Origin: Hyphomicrobium sp. NDB2Meth4 | GTDB lineage: Bacteria; Pseudomonadota; Alphaproteobacteria; Rhizobiales; Hyphomicrobiaceae | Assembly (NCBI RefSeq): GCF_900117445.1 | Contig: NZ_FPEJ01000013.1 | Span: 62,001 to 126,000, forward strand | Direction of reading: 5' to 3' | Length of the DNA: 64,000 bases | Shown: piece by piece, positions 35,170-44,276 of the stretch | Layout: each line of letters begins with the position of its first letter | Numbering within the stretch: position 1 is the stretch's first letter | The notes under the pieces: generated by a model | Told to the model about the DNA's origin: nothing | What the model saw: only the letters and a program-made list of their open reading frames with translations | Database searches by the model: none | Translations under genes and position numbers: made by a program

Positions 35170-37380
35170 GTGTTCCAGTTGAAGAAGGTGTCGCTGCGCA
35201 GCGGCATTGCGACCGCCATTGCCGTGGTCACTATGACCGACGTCGCGTCGGCCCAGTCAGCCTCGAGCGAGGCGACGCCATTGCCACCGGTGGTGGTCGA
35301 GCAGACCGCCGTTCCGGCCAAGGCGAAGACCAAGAAGAAGAGCGCCGCCAAGAAGTCGAGCGCGCCTTCAAACGTCGCCACCGCGCCATCGGCCGGGGCA
35401 GCCGCAAGCCAGGGTGTCGGGACCACTGCGCGCGCCGGCAGCCTCTCGGTGCCGAACACGGGCGAGGCTCGCGACATCATCCAGCAGACACCGGGTGGCG
35501 TAGAGCTGGTGCCGGCATCGGCTTACAAGACATCGACGCCCGCGACCACGATCAAGGACGTGCTCGACTACGTGCCGGGGGTGTTCGTGCAGCCCAAGTG
35601 GGGTGACGATACGCGTCTTTCCATCCGCGGCTCCAGCCTGTCGCGCAACTATCACTTGCGCGGCCTGCAGCTCTACATGGATGGCATTCCCATCAACACC
35701 GCCGACGGCTTCGGCGACTTCCAGGAAATCGACCCGACCGCCTACCGCTATGTCGAGGTCTACAAGGGTGCCAACGCCCTCCGTTACGGCGCCAACTCGC
35801 TCGGCGGCGCCATCAATTTCGTCATGCCGACGGGCTACGACGCCGACGTCTTCGGTACACGCATCGATGTTGGCAGCTTCGGCTTCCACAAGATGGCAGT
35901 CAGCTCCGGCGGCGTGTCGGGTCCGGCGGATTACTTCATCACCGGCACTTGGCAGGAGGTTGATGGCTTCCGCGACCATAGCTGGGGTGAGAGCGCGCGC
36001 GGCAGCATGAATGTCGGCTATCGGCTCTCCGAAGATGTGGAGACACGCTTCTACGTCAACGGCAACTGGGTGCGCCAACGCATCCCCGGATCCGTGACCA
36101 AGCAGAGCGCCCTGACCTCGCCTGAGACCGCCGCGGCAAGCAACGTGCTGCTCGATCAGCAGCGCAACATCGACACGCTTCACTTCGCCAACAAGACGAC
36201 CATACGCCTGGCGCCCGGAACACTGCTGGAAGTCGGCGCTTTCACCTCCGACCGCCACCTGATGCACCCGATCTATCGCTGGCTCGACTACAAGTACAAC
36301 GACTACGGCGGCTTTGCGCGCCTTACCGATGAATCGCAGATCGGGGGCTACCGCAACCGCATGATCGTGGGCGCCAACATTCAAAACGGCACGGTGGCCG
36401 CCAAGCAGTACACGGATTTAGCCGGCGCAAAAAAGGGTAACTTACTCTCTGACGTCGACAACGACTCTACCAATTTCTCCTTCTACGCCGAGAATTCGTT
36501 CTACTTCATGCGGGACGTGGCACTCGTCGCGGGCACGCAATACTTAAACGCCAGCCGCGAGGCGACGGTGCGTTACACGACCGTCGGCGATCAGAGCGGC
36601 GAGAGCGACTTCAACCTGTGGAGCCCGAAAGTCGGCCTCCTCTGGGATGTCGACCGGAGCTGGCAGGTGTTTGCCAACATCTCGCGCAGCGCCGAAATTC
36701 CGAGCTTCGGCGAGAATACCGTCGGCTCGCCCTTCTTGGCCGAGGCGCAGCGCGCCACGACCTACGAGATCGGCACCCGCGGTGACCGCCGCGACTACAA
36801 CTGGGATCTCTCCATCTATCGCGCTGAGATCGACAACGAGCTGCAGTGTATCACCGTGATGTACAACGCGTGCTCGGTAACCAATGCCGACAGCACTGTG
36901 CACCAGGGCGTCGAGGCAGGCTTCGGTGCTGTGATCGCCAAAGCATTGCTCGTCGGCGGGCGCAAGCCCGACGAGCTGTGGCTGCGCACGGCCTACACCT
37001 TCAACGACTTCTTCTTCGATGGCGATTCCAAATGGGGCGACAACACATTGCCAGGCGCGCCGCGCCACATGGTCCGAACTGAACTCCTCTACAAGCATCC
37101 CTCCGGCGTCTATTTCGGACCCAACATCGAATGGGTGCCGGAGGCGTACTACGTCGACAACGCCAACACCTTGAAGACAGAAGCATACGCAATCTGGGGC
37201 ACGAAGCTCGGCTTCGACAACGGCGGACCCATCACCGCCTACATCGAAGGGCGCAACCTGTCCGATGAACACTATATCGCCTCGGCAAGCATTGCGGGCG
37301 ACCTCAAGGGCGTCGATTCCGCAGTGTTCGAACCTGGCAACGGCCGCGCGTTCTACGCCGGCGTTCAATACAAGTGGTGA
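35170..37380 (+). CDS. TonB-dependent outer-membrane receptor, putative copper/metal uptake
   Basis: A receptor of about 736 residues. After a signal peptide ending near ASAQ and a possible TonB box (PPVVVEQ) comes a Lys/Ala-rich linker. The plug domain follows: TTIKDVLDYVPGVFVQPKWGDDTRLSIRGSSLSRNYHLRG split over strands, and VEVYKGANALRYGANSLGGAINF near 195-220. The 22-strand barrel ends in the aromatic YKW typical of outer-membrane proteins. The GTG at 35170 has GGGGGAG upstream; TTG 35152 is in frame. Copper is inferred from the next two genes. Iron-siderophore or another metal cannot be ruled out. Confidence 0.85.
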   Translation: MFQLKKVSLRSGIATAIAVVTMTDVASAQSASSEATPLPPVVVEQTAVPAKAKTKKKSAAKKSSAPSNVATAPSAGAAASQGVGTTARAGSLSVPNTGEARDIIQQTPGGVELVPASAYKTSTPATTIKDVLDYVPGVFVQPKWGDDTRLSIRGSSLSRNYHLRGLQLYMDGIPINTADGFGDFQEIDPTAYRYVEVYKGANALRYGANSLGGAINFVMPTGYDADVFGTRIDVGSFGFHKMAVSSGGVSGPADYFITGTWQEVDGFRDHSWGESARGSMNVGYRLSEDVETRFYVNGNWVRQRIPGSVTKQSALTSPETAAASNVLLDQQRNIDTLHFANKTTIRLAPGTLLEVGAFTSDRHLMHPIYRWLDYKYNDYGGFARLTDESQIGGYRNRMIVGANIQNGTVAAKQYTDLAGAKKGNLLSDVDNDSTNFSFYAENSFYFMRDVALVAGTQYLNASREATVRYTTVGDQSGESDFNLWSPKVGLLWDVDRSWQVFANISRSAEIPSFGENTVGSPFLAEAQRATTYEIGTRGDRRDYNWDLSIYRAEIDNELQCITVMYNACSVTNADSTVHQGVEAGFGAVIAKALLVGGRKPDELWLRTAYTFNDFFFDGDSKWGDNTLPGAPRHMVRTELLYKHPSGVYFGPNIEWVPEAYYVDNANTLKTEAYAIWGTKLGFDNGGPITAYIEGRNLSDEHYIASASIAGDLKGVDSAVFEPGNGRAFYAGVQYKW

Positions 37381-37385
37381 TCAAG

Positions 37386-37865
37386 ATGCAGCACCGGAAC
37401 CTAGCACTCCCGTACGTGGCTCTAGCGTTGCTCGGCTGGATGGCGCTCTCGGGCGCCATCCACGCTGTGCGAGCCTCTGACGATGGTTCCGCCATTCGCG
37501 CAATCATGCTGGTCGAATGGGACAAGCCCGACGCGAAGTTGAGCGTGGCCCCGATCGTCGTCGACGGTGACTATGCGGTCACCGGATGGGTGCAAGGCAA
37601 TCGCGGTGGGCGCGCGCTATTGCATAAAAGTTCAGGTAAATGGGCCGTCATGCTTTGTAGTGGCGATCCGCTGAAGCATGTTTCGGTTCTCGTCGAAGCC
37701 GGAATCCCTGCAGACGCCGCCGAACGTTTGGCGCGCAACCTAGCCGCGGAAGAAAGCCGATTACCCCCCGATCAGGTCGCGTTGTTCTCGACGTTCGAAG
37801 GCCTGATGAAAGTCAACGAAAACGAAAGTCATGCCGGCCACCACCACAACGGCGGACATCATTGA
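37386..37865 (+). CDS. Copper uptake system-associated exported protein
   Basis: A 159-residue exported protein with a signal peptide, a small globular domain (IRAIMLVEWDKPDAKLSVAPIVVDGDYAVTGW split over strands, then GRALLHKSSGKWAVMLCSGDPL) and a His-rich end (HAGHHHNGGHH). This matches proteins found with PCuAC and YcnI genes and linked to copper uptake. The His tail and single Cys could bind copper. It starts 5 bp after the TonB receptor stop; GTG 37377 overlapping that stop is an alternative start. The YcnI-PCuAC gene follows after 12 bp. Confidence 0.78.
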   Translation: MQHRNLALPYVALALLGWMALSGAIHAVRASDDGSAIRAIMLVEWDKPDAKLSVAPIVVDGDYAVTGWVQGNRGGRALLHKSSGKWAVMLCSGDPLKHVSVLVEAGIPADAAERLARNLAAEESRLPPDQVALFSTFEGLMKVNENESHAGHHHNGGHH

Positions 37866-37877
37866 GAGGGCGAACGA

Positions 37878-38846
37878 ATGAAACGCACAAGCATGCTTGC
37901 ACTGGCAGGTGCCGCCGCCATGAGTTTGAGCACGGCGGCCCTCGCACATGTAACGCTCGAGGCCAAGAGCGCGAAACTTGGGTCAGGCTACAAGGCGGTC
38001 TTCAGCGTGCCGCACGGCTGTGAGGGATCAGAAACGACGGCGGTCCAGATCGATATCCCGGACGGCGTCATCGCCGTGAAGCCGATGCCCAAAGCCGGTT
38101 GGACTTTGGCCCTTGAGAAGGGGCCTTATTCGCGCAGCTACGCATTCTATCACGGCGAGACGAAAAGCGAGGGCGTGAAAAAGGTGACCTGGACCGGCGG
38201 TCCTCTTCCTGACGACTACTTCGACCAGTTCGTTCTATCGACGTTCATCGCCGCCGAGTTGGCGCCGGGCGCCGTCACATTCCCCGTTACGCAGAAATGC
38301 GCCAAGGGCGAGTTGCATTGGAATGAGGTTGCCGCCGCAGGACAGGATTCGCACACGCTGAAATACCCAGCCCCCGTGTTGCAGCTTGTAGCCGGCGATG
38401 GCGACGACCATCACCATCATCACGCCGCTGCTGCCTCCGCCGGCATCGACGTGTCAGGTGCATGGACGCGTCCCGCGAGCGCTGGCGGCATGGGCGTTGG
38501 TTACGGCAAGATCACCAACGGTGGCGCCGAGGCTGATACGCTTCTCGGTGCCACATCTGACATCGCCGAGCGCGTGGAACTGCACGAGACCACGATCGAT
38601 GACCAGGGCGTCGCCAGGATGAAGCCCGTTGGCGAAGTCGAACTGGCGCCGGGCAAGAGCGTCGAGCTGAAGCCGGGCGGCATGCATTTGATGCTCATCG
38701 GACTCAAGGAGCCGATCGAGGAGGGCAGCCCGGTGAAGGCCAAGCTCAACTTCAAGAAGGCTGGCTCTGTTGATGTGGAGTTCGCCGTCAAGACGAGCCC
38801 GCCCGGTGCAAGCGGCGATCACGAGCACATGCACCACCACCACTGA
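37878..38846 (+). CDS. YcnI (DUF1775)-PCuAC fusion copper chaperone
   Basis: A 322-residue periplasmic protein joining two copper-binding domains. After the signal peptide (cleavage after AALA) the mature protein starts His-Val-Thr-Leu-Glu, the N-terminal His of YcnI copper sites. The DUF1775 domain spans about 24-170. A His-rich linker (DGDDHHHHHAA) leads to a PCuAC domain (about 190-300) with ISVSGAWTRP-like DVSGAWTRPAS, VELHETTIDDQGVARMKPV and GGMHLMLIGLKEP, containing the H-Mx-M-type ligands. The tail ends in DHEHMHHHH. It would deliver Cu(I)/Cu(II) to periplasmic or membrane oxidases. Confidence 0.88.
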   Translation: MKRTSMLALAGAAAMSLSTAALAHVTLEAKSAKLGSGYKAVFSVPHGCEGSETTAVQIDIPDGVIAVKPMPKAGWTLALEKGPYSRSYAFYHGETKSEGVKKVTWTGGPLPDDYFDQFVLSTFIAAELAPGAVTFPVTQKCAKGELHWNEVAAAGQDSHTLKYPAPVLQLVAGDGDDHHHHHAAAASAGIDVSGAWTRPASAGGMGVGYGKITNGGAEADTLLGATSDIAERVELHETTIDDQGVARMKPVGEVELAPGKSVELKPGGMHLMLIGLKEPIEEGSPVKAKLNFKKAGSVDVEFAVKTSPPGASGDHEHMHHHH

Positions 38847-38868
38847 CTTTCGACACATAGACGGCATA

Positions 38869-38900
38869 GGCGGCAGACGCATCGACCGCGTCTCGCCGCC
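38869..38900. terminator. Bidirectional hairpin between convergent genes
   Basis: GGCGGC-A-GACGC (38869-38880) pairs with GCGTC-TC-GCCGCC (38888-38900) with one small internal loop and a 7-base apex. It lies between the convergent copper cluster and the universal stress gene. No long T-run is present on either strand. Confidence 0.55.
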
Positions 38901-38906
38901 AAATTC

Positions 38907-39344
38907 TTAGCGGCAGATCAGCAGCGGCACCGTGGTATGCGCGAGCACGCGCGTCGCCTGACTGCCCAGAACGAACTTCGCGATGCCGCGCCGTCCGTGC
39001 GAGGACATGACGATCAAATCGCACCCGAGGGCCTTCGCCTCTTCGACGATGCCTTCCGCCGGATACTGATCCTTCACGTGAACGGCGTCGCAAGCAACGC
39101 CGATCCGCGCCGCCATCTTCTTTGCGCCGTCGAGAATCTTCTTCGCGTTGGCCTCCGAGGCCTTCTCGTATTCCTCCACGGGGAACGCCACCGCCCATTC
39201 GCCTGAGACAGCCGCCGTCCAGGGCTCCGTGACGGTCATTACCGTCGCCTTCGCATTTGTCAGCTTGGCGAGCGACAGTCCTTGCTCGACAGCCCGCTCA
39301 GCCAGATCCGAACCATCCGTGGCGATCAAGATGTGCTTATACAT
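38907..39344 (-). CDS. Universal stress protein, UspA family
   Basis: A 145-residue single-domain Usp. It shows MYKHILIATDGSDLAERAV at the start, CDLIVMSSHGRRGIAKFVLGSQATRVLAHTTVPLLI at the end (split across the G2xG9xG(S/T) nucleotide loop), and Asp11 in the ATP-type site, so it should bind ATP. Such proteins help survival under starvation and other stresses. The gene is monocistronic, facing the copper cluster. Confidence 0.95.
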   Translation of the reverse strand: MYKHILIATDGSDLAERAVEQGLSLAKLTNAKATVMTVTEPWTAAVSGEWAVAFPVEEYEKASEANAKKILDGAKKMAARIGVACDAVHVKDQYPAEGIVEEAKALGCDLIVMSSHGRRGIAKFVLGSQATRVLAHTTVPLLICR

Positions 39345-39486
39345 TTCGCTTCTCCAGTCGGCCTGCCGTTGATCATGGCAACAACCTCTTAACCGATTGC
39401 GACGCGCACAGTATGCTTACACACGGCGCGCACACAGGTTGATACGCGTCAAACCGCAGTTCCGGCCGCGCCGTATGGTTTGTTCG

Positions 39487-40482
39487 ATGCGCCTCGCCAC
39501 GTTCAATCTCGAAAGCTTGGATGACAGCGCAAAGTCCGATGTCGACTTCTCGACGCGTGTTGACGTGCTGCGCCCGGCTCTCGAACGCATCGACGCGGAC
39601 ATCATATGTCTGCAGGAGGTAAATGCGCAGCACATTGCCGGCGAGCACGAACGCAAGCTGCGCGCGCTCGACCGGCTGCTTCAGGGCACGCGCTACGCCG
39701 GCTACTTTCGAGCGACGACATCGGGCAGCAACGGCCGCGCGCTCGCCGACGTGCACAATCTTGTGACGCTCTCGGCATATCCCGTCACTGGTTGCACCGA
39801 GATTCAGAACACCTTGCTGGCGCCCCCCATGCACCGTGCGCCGGGGCGCGCGCCCGCTGAGCAGGCAACGCCGGTTTCGTTCGACCGGCCACTGCTTTTG
39901 ACGCGCCATCAATTACCCGGCGGCAAGATGCTTGCCGTCGTCAACGTGCACTTGCGCGCTCCGCTCGCCAGCCCTGTAGCAGGCCAAAAGCGCGGACCGT
40001 TCGCATGGCGATCGGTCGGGGGGTGGGCGGAAGGCTTTTATCTCTCGGCCCTGAAACGCGAAGCCCAAGCCCTCGAACTTCGCCTCCTGCTTGAAGAGCT
40101 CATGGCGACGGATCCAGCCGCGCTCATCGCCGTTGCCGGTGATTTCAATGCCGAGGATTGGAGCGCAACACTTCGCCTCGCCGTCGCCGCGGAAGAGGAT
40201 CTCGGCGCCTCCGATCTCGCCGCGCATTCCCTCATCGTGCTGGATCGGGCATTGCCGGCCGACCGCCGCTGGAGCGTTCTGCATCATGGCCGACCGCAGA
40301 TGCTCGACCATATCCTCGCCAGCCACACCCTCTACGGCCACTTCCGCGGCATCGAGGTCCACAACGAAGGACTGGGTGACGAGGCATTGGGCTATGGCAA
40401 GGCCATGCATTCCGCCGCCTCGTATCACGCGCCGGTCGTCGCGGCCTTCGATTTGGGATCATCGCTGGCCGCCGCCGGCTGA
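39487..40482 (+). CDS. Endonuclease/exonuclease/phosphatase (EEP) family hydrolase
   Basis: A 331-residue protein with the EEP fold. Catalytic landmarks: MRLATFNLESL at the start, DIICLQEVNAQ near 40 (metal-binding Glu), VVNVHLRAPL near 155, AVAGDFNAEDW near 220 (Asp-x-Asn) and QMLDHILAS near 275 with the terminal AASYHAPVVAAF His. There is no signal peptide, so it is probably cytoplasmic. The substrate (nucleic acid, lipid or phosphoester) cannot be told. ATG 39475 is an alternative start; neither has a good ribosome site. Confidence 0.85.
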   Translation: MRLATFNLESLDDSAKSDVDFSTRVDVLRPALERIDADIICLQEVNAQHIAGEHERKLRALDRLLQGTRYAGYFRATTSGSNGRALADVHNLVTLSAYPVTGCTEIQNTLLAPPMHRAPGRAPAEQATPVSFDRPLLLTRHQLPGGKMLAVVNVHLRAPLASPVAGQKRGPFAWRSVGGWAEGFYLSALKREAQALELRLLLEELMATDPAALIAVAGDFNAEDWSATLRLAVAAEEDLGASDLAAHSLIVLDRALPADRRWSVLHHGRPQMLDHILASHTLYGHFRGIEVHNEGLGDEALGYGKAMHSAASYHAPVVAAFDLGSSLAAAG

Positions 40483-40548
40483 TCTCGGTCTGCGGGGTTG
40501 CCCAACCCGTCCAAAAGCTCCAAAACTCTAGGCAAACAAAAGAGGGTC

Positions 40549-41415
40549 ATGAGCGGCATGCGGCTGGGCGAGGAACGCAACTCGATTGCATTGATTTGGC
40601 AACGCGCGCGGCGCTTGGGGCTTGCCGCAATATGCGCAGCGCTCTGCGCTAGCCTGGTCGCCAGCTTCGCCAATGCCGTGGGGGGCGAGGAAGTCGACAC
40701 GGCGTTGATCGTCGCCATCGACGTGTCGAACTCTGTCGACGAACAGCGCTACAAACTGCAGATGGAAGGCATAGCCCAGGCGCTGGAGGATCCGGGAGTC
40801 ATTCAGGCTATCGTCGGCGGCGCCAAGCGCGGTATCTTGTTCTCGCTCGTCACCTGGTCCGACCAGCCGACTGTCGGCCTGCCCTGGACCCATATCGCCA
40901 GCGAGGCCGATGCCAAGGCTGCAGCCCGGAAGGTGCGGGGATTGAAACGCCGCGGCGGCGAGTTCACCTGCATGTCGCGTATGATGCGCGTCGTCTCCGA
41001 TAAAATCGTCCCGCAGATCCCCGCCAAAGCCGCCAAGGTCGTGCTCGACATTTCAGGCGATGGCCAGGACAACTGCAACAGCTCCGAGCCGGTCCAAAAG
41101 GTCCGGGACGAACTCGTGAGCTATGGCGTGACCGTCAATGGCTTGCCGATCCTCGACGCCGAAGGCCCAGAGATGGTGACGCCCGGTGCGCCGTCCACTC
41201 AGTCGTATCTGCCCACTCATCAAAACGTAAACCCGCTCGAGAGGTGGTTCACCGAGAACGTGAAGGGCGGACCTGGTTCTTTCGTCCTTCCGGCCAACGG
41301 CTATGCCGACTTTGGTCGCGCCATCCGCCAGAAGTTCGTGCTTGAGGTTAGCGATAGGGGCAGCCGTGCCCGGCGCGACTTTGCCGCCCAGTGGCCGCTC
41401 TTTTTCACGCCTTAG
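40549..41415 (+). CDS. DUF1194 exported protein with von Willebrand A domain
   Basis: A 288-residue exported protein. After a signal sequence ending near SFANA, it has ALIVAIDVSNSVDEQRYKLQ, a complete DxSxS MIDAS metal site, and VLDISGDGQDNC near 160 with the downstream MIDAS Asp. DUF1194 proteins are common in alphaproteobacteria and of unknown role, probably protein-protein adhesion in the periplasm. AGAGGG lies just before ATG 40549; ATG 40558 is also possible. It is convergent with the pentapeptide gene, 3 bp between stops. Confidence 0.85.
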   Translation: MSGMRLGEERNSIALIWQRARRLGLAAICAALCASLVASFANAVGGEEVDTALIVAIDVSNSVDEQRYKLQMEGIAQALEDPGVIQAIVGGAKRGILFSLVTWSDQPTVGLPWTHIASEADAKAAARKVRGLKRRGGEFTCMSRMMRVVSDKIVPQIPAKAAKVVLDISGDGQDNCNSSEPVQKVRDELVSYGVTVNGLPILDAEGPEMVTPGAPSTQSYLPTHQNVNPLERWFTENVKGGPGSFVLPANGYADFGRAIRQKFVLEVSDRGSRARRDFAAQWPLFFTP

Positions 41416-41418
41416 CCG

Positions 41419-42222
41419 CTAGTCGAGATAGGCGCGATCGAGGTTCTTCATTCGATCGAAGTGCTGCGCGCTATCCTTCCCGCGCAATGACCCCAGACGC
41501 GCAGAGTTTACGTCCGCACCATCGAGATTGGCACCGGCAACGTTCGCGTCGGTAAGATCAGCGCCGGCGAGCTCGCTGCCGGACAGGTCAGCACCGCTGA
41601 GGTCAGCCCCCCGCAGAGACGCGTATTCCATCAGAACGCGCGCCATGTTGGCGTCCTTGAATGACGCCCCCTCCAGCTTGCTGGAGCGGAACACTCCGCG
41701 CATCAATCCCATCGACTGATTTTTCATGTCGGCGGAAAGATCAGCGCCAGTGAAATTGGCTCCCTTGAGATCCGCCCGCGAAAAGTCGGCAGCAATCCGC
41801 GCACCCGAAAAATCCGCCCCAGCGAGCTTTGCATCCATGAGCTGCGTGGCGAACAGGCTGGCGCCCTTCAGGTTGGCGCCGGTGAAATCCGACTTCAAGC
41901 CCCATGCCTGATCGAGCACCACCCCGCCGAGGTTGGAGCCGGCGAAATTCGCACCATTGATGCGCGCAGCCTGCAGTTTGATGTGCCGGAGATCGAGGCC
42001 CGACAGGTCGAGGCCGTTGAGCCGCTTACCGGAGAAATCCGCTGTTCCGCCGTCGCCCGCCTTGGCCAGCGCCTCCATCACCTGGGATCGAGTGACATCG
42101 GCCTTGGTGAACTCGTCGGACTTCAAGTCGAGATGATCGACCATGTCCGCTCGGGCCGGGGCCCAATCAACGAGCGAAATTGCAGCAGCCAGAACTACAG
42201 CGGCGCTCCTGAGCCAGACCAT
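41419..42222 (-). CDS. Exported pentapeptide-repeat protein
   Basis: A 267-residue protein with an N-terminal signal peptide (WLRSAAVVLAAAISLVDWAPARA) followed by about 200 residues of A(D/N)LxG-type pentapeptide repeats, for example LNGLDLSGLDL, GADLSGADLSGSELAGADL and ANVAGANLDGADV. These should fold as a right-handed quadrilateral beta helix. Most pentapeptide proteins are cytoplasmic; the signal peptide points to a periplasmic scaffold. GGAGGACATC precedes ATG 42222. The frame continues upstream to 42414 over another small gene but lacks a site there. Confidence 0.82.
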   Translation of the reverse strand: MVWLRSAAVVLAAAISLVDWAPARADMVDHLDLKSDEFTKADVTRSQVMEALAKAGDGGTADFSGKRLNGLDLSGLDLRHIKLQAARINGANFAGSNLGGVVLDQAWGLKSDFTGANLKGASLFATQLMDAKLAGADFSGARIAADFSRADLKGANFTGADLSADMKNQSMGLMRGVFRSSKLEGASFKDANMARVLMEYASLRGADLSGADLSGSELAGADLTDANVAGANLDGADVNSARLGSLRGKDSAQHFDRMKNLDRAYLD

Positions 42223-42236
42223 GATGTCCTCCGCTG

Positions 42237-42437
42237 TCAGAGGTCTTGGTGATCGGCCGCGGCGCAACGCCATTTCTTGATCTGCCAGGTCGGGTGCGCC
42301 TCCGCCCAACGCGGCAGATGCGGCTGCGCCTCGAAAAGACAACGCTGTGAATCGACGTCGTTCGCCAGCGGAACTCGATGGTCTTTGCAGACGCTTGGGT
42401 TGCTGACGAGGCATGCAGAAATGACGATCGCGATCAT
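42237..42437 (-). CDS. Small Cys-containing protein
   Basis: A 66-residue protein in a style I have seen in related alphaproteobacteria but cannot name. It opens MIAIVISACLVSNPSVCKDHRVPL, has QRCLFEAQPHLPRWAEAHPTWQIKKWRC, and holds four or five Cys. The first 15 residues could be a short signal sequence. The ATG at 42437 has GGGAG six bases upstream; the ATG at 42443 is almost equivalent. It ends 14 bp before the pentapeptide gene and is probably in the same transcript. Confidence 0.65.
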   Translation of the reverse strand: MIAIVISACLVSNPSVCKDHRVPLANDVDSQRCLFEAQPHLPRWAEAHPTWQIKKWRCAAADHQDL

Positions 42438-42570
42438 GCGCATCTCCCGACCCGGATCAGGCTCCATGGTGGCCTGCCGAACGCCTTGTTGGAACGGCAT
42501 AACTACCCGTCCGATGAACCTATACGTTCATCGAGGCTGAATAGTTACAAGGGAGAGTACTGGACCGCGT

Positions 42571-43380
42571 TCAGGAGGTAAGGAGGATTTCGCCCTTACC
42601 GACAGTCGCCAGATCGCCGGCATACTTGCGCACGATGCCCGGCAGCGGCTTCGGCGCCCGGGCGCCAAGCTTCTGCTGCATGTAGCGCGACAGGATGCGA
42701 AGCACGACGAGGTCGTGACGCCCAGAGTCCGCGAATGTCGGCGGAAGGCGTTCGACCGACGGCCCGATCAGCGTGCCGCGGCGCAGCAACATGCCGGGAT
42801 CGGCACCGAAACCGAGCTCCGTCCAGATCGTTCCGCCAACCATGCGCGAGCCGGCGTAGCTGCCGCACTTGCCACGGATGTAAATGGTGCCGCGGCGCAT
42901 GCGGTCACCGGCACGATCGCCCGCGTGGCCATCGATCACGATTAGGCCGCCGGTCATGCCGAACTTGTCGCCCGGGGTGAGACCGCCAACCTGAGCACCT
43001 GCGGAGCCCTTCACGAAAATCTCGCCGCCGCTGATGGCAGATCCGAGCAGCGCGCCGGCATCGCCGCGGATATCGACCCGGCCACCGCGCATGGCACGTC
43101 CGGCGCCCACACCCGCGTCGCCTTCGACGATCACCGTGCCTTCATCGAGATGCGCACCGATGAAGTCGAGTTTGTCCGTCGAACCCTCGATGGTGATCAC
43201 GTCGCCAGGCTTGCCCGACACCGCGAAAACATCACCTACCTTGAGCGCACTCTTGGTGGTGCCGACGTTCAGCTTCAGCACTTCGGCAAGCGGAATGGAC
43301 GCCACGTGCTTGGGCGTAAGCTGCGAAAGATCGAGACGCTCGACCGGGGCCGAGGTCAGGCGGAAGGTAAGACCGCTCAT
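42571..43380 (-). CDS. fhcC: Formyltransferase/hydrolase complex subunit C
   Basis: Structural subunit of the cytoplasmic Fhc complex, which converts formyl-tetrahydromethanopterin to formate. The 269-residue protein is the FmdC/FwdC homologue: a short alpha/beta start followed by a GXXGXXXG beta-helix (GDAGVGAGRAMRGG, GDAGALLGSAISGG, GSAGAQVGGL, GHAGDRAGDRMRRG, GKCGSYAGSRMVGG). These same repeats occur in the GltB C-terminal domain. It overlaps fhcD by 4 bp and is the last gene of fhcBADC. Confidence 0.95.
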   Translation of the reverse strand: MSGLTFRLTSAPVERLDLSQLTPKHVASIPLAEVLKLNVGTTKSALKVGDVFAVSGKPGDVITIEGSTDKLDFIGAHLDEGTVIVEGDAGVGAGRAMRGGRVDIRGDAGALLGSAISGGEIFVKGSAGAQVGGLTPGDKFGMTGGLIVIDGHAGDRAGDRMRRGTIYIRGKCGSYAGSRMVGGTIWTELGFGADPGMLLRRGTLIGPSVERLPPTFADSGRHDLVVLRILSRYMQQKLGARAPKPLPGIVRKYAGDLATVGKGEILLTS

Positions 43381-44276
43381 GGCAGCAGCTCCCGGAGCTT
43401 GTAGTGATGTTGACCGAGTTTGCCGCCGTAGTTGCCGGCGGTGACGCGCGTGACGCCCTTCGATGCACCGACCTCGAGGATGGTCTTGAGGCCAGCGCGC
43501 ATCGCATCGGCGACGGCCTTCGACGACAATCCGTCGATGACGACTTCGAGCACCGCGATCGTGTCCGGGCCGACCTCTGATTTCACCCGCCCGCGCAGTG
43601 TCGGGCAGAACGCGTCGTTGGTCGACGCGATGGCGCCCTTGTATTTGGAACCGACCTTCGAACCGGAACGGACGATGCCGCCAGGGAAGGGGGTGATCGT
43701 GTCAGGCACCTTGGCGATTGCATCCACGACTGCCTCGGTCGCCTCTAGAAGGCCCGCGCGCTCGTTGCCGAGAATGAGCAGATTGCCGCCGCCGACAGCG
43801 TCGGTGACGATACCCGTCGTCTCCTCGATCACGAACTCGCCGTCCATCACCGGAACGCGCCAATAGCGCGTCTTGTCGAGCCGCTTGGCGGTCTGGAAAC
43901 CGTCGCCGAAGTAGCGCGGCCCCTGGCCGAGGCCGATGCGCTTCTCGGCCTGCACGCCTGCATAGCAGGCAGATCCCGGGCTCGTGAGGATGCACTGGCC
44001 GACGCGCGTCTTGAGCTGCTGGGCTGCGGAGTCAGGCGAGAACCCGAACAGCAGTACGCGCACGCCCGGACGCCCGTCCGGCGTCTCCTCTGGCTTCAGC
44101 TCGCAATCGATGCCAACTTCCGCGCCGCAGCCGATGACCGAAGTGCCAAAGCCGCTCATGGTGACGGCGGCGATGCGCGCCCACTTCATGGTGTCGGCGG
44201 TGACGATGACGCCCGTGCCGGCCATGCCGAAGGCTTCGGCGAACGTGTCGTCGATCTCAATTCCGTTGATCTTCAT
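43377..44276 (-). CDS. fhcD: Formylmethanofuran:H4MPT formyltransferase subunit of Fhc
   Basis: Transfers the formyl group between tetrahydromethanopterin and the methanofuran-like cofactor. The 299-residue Ftr homologue starts MKINGIEIDDTFAEAFGMAGTG, a near-diagnostic N-terminus, and includes TMKWARIAAVTMSGFGTSVIGCGAEVGID (seen in two pieces), PCILTSPGSACYAG-like QCILTSPGSACYAG near 105, RYWRVPVMDGEF near 145 and PFPGGIVRSGSKVGSKYK near 195. It overlaps fhcA and fhcC by 4 bp each, indicating coupled translation. Confidence 0.96.
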   Translation of the reverse strand: MKINGIEIDDTFAEAFGMAGTGVIVTADTMKWARIAAVTMSGFGTSVIGCGAEVGIDCELKPEETPDGRPGVRVLLFGFSPDSAAQQLKTRVGQCILTSPGSACYAGVQAEKRIGLGQGPRYFGDGFQTAKRLDKTRYWRVPVMDGEFVIEETTGIVTDAVGGGNLLILGNERAGLLEATEAVVDAIAKVPDTITPFPGGIVRSGSKVGSKYKGAIASTNDAFCPTLRGRVKSEVGPDTIAVLEVVIDGLSSKAVADAMRAGLKTILEVGASKGVTRVTAGNYGGKLGQHHYKLRELLP

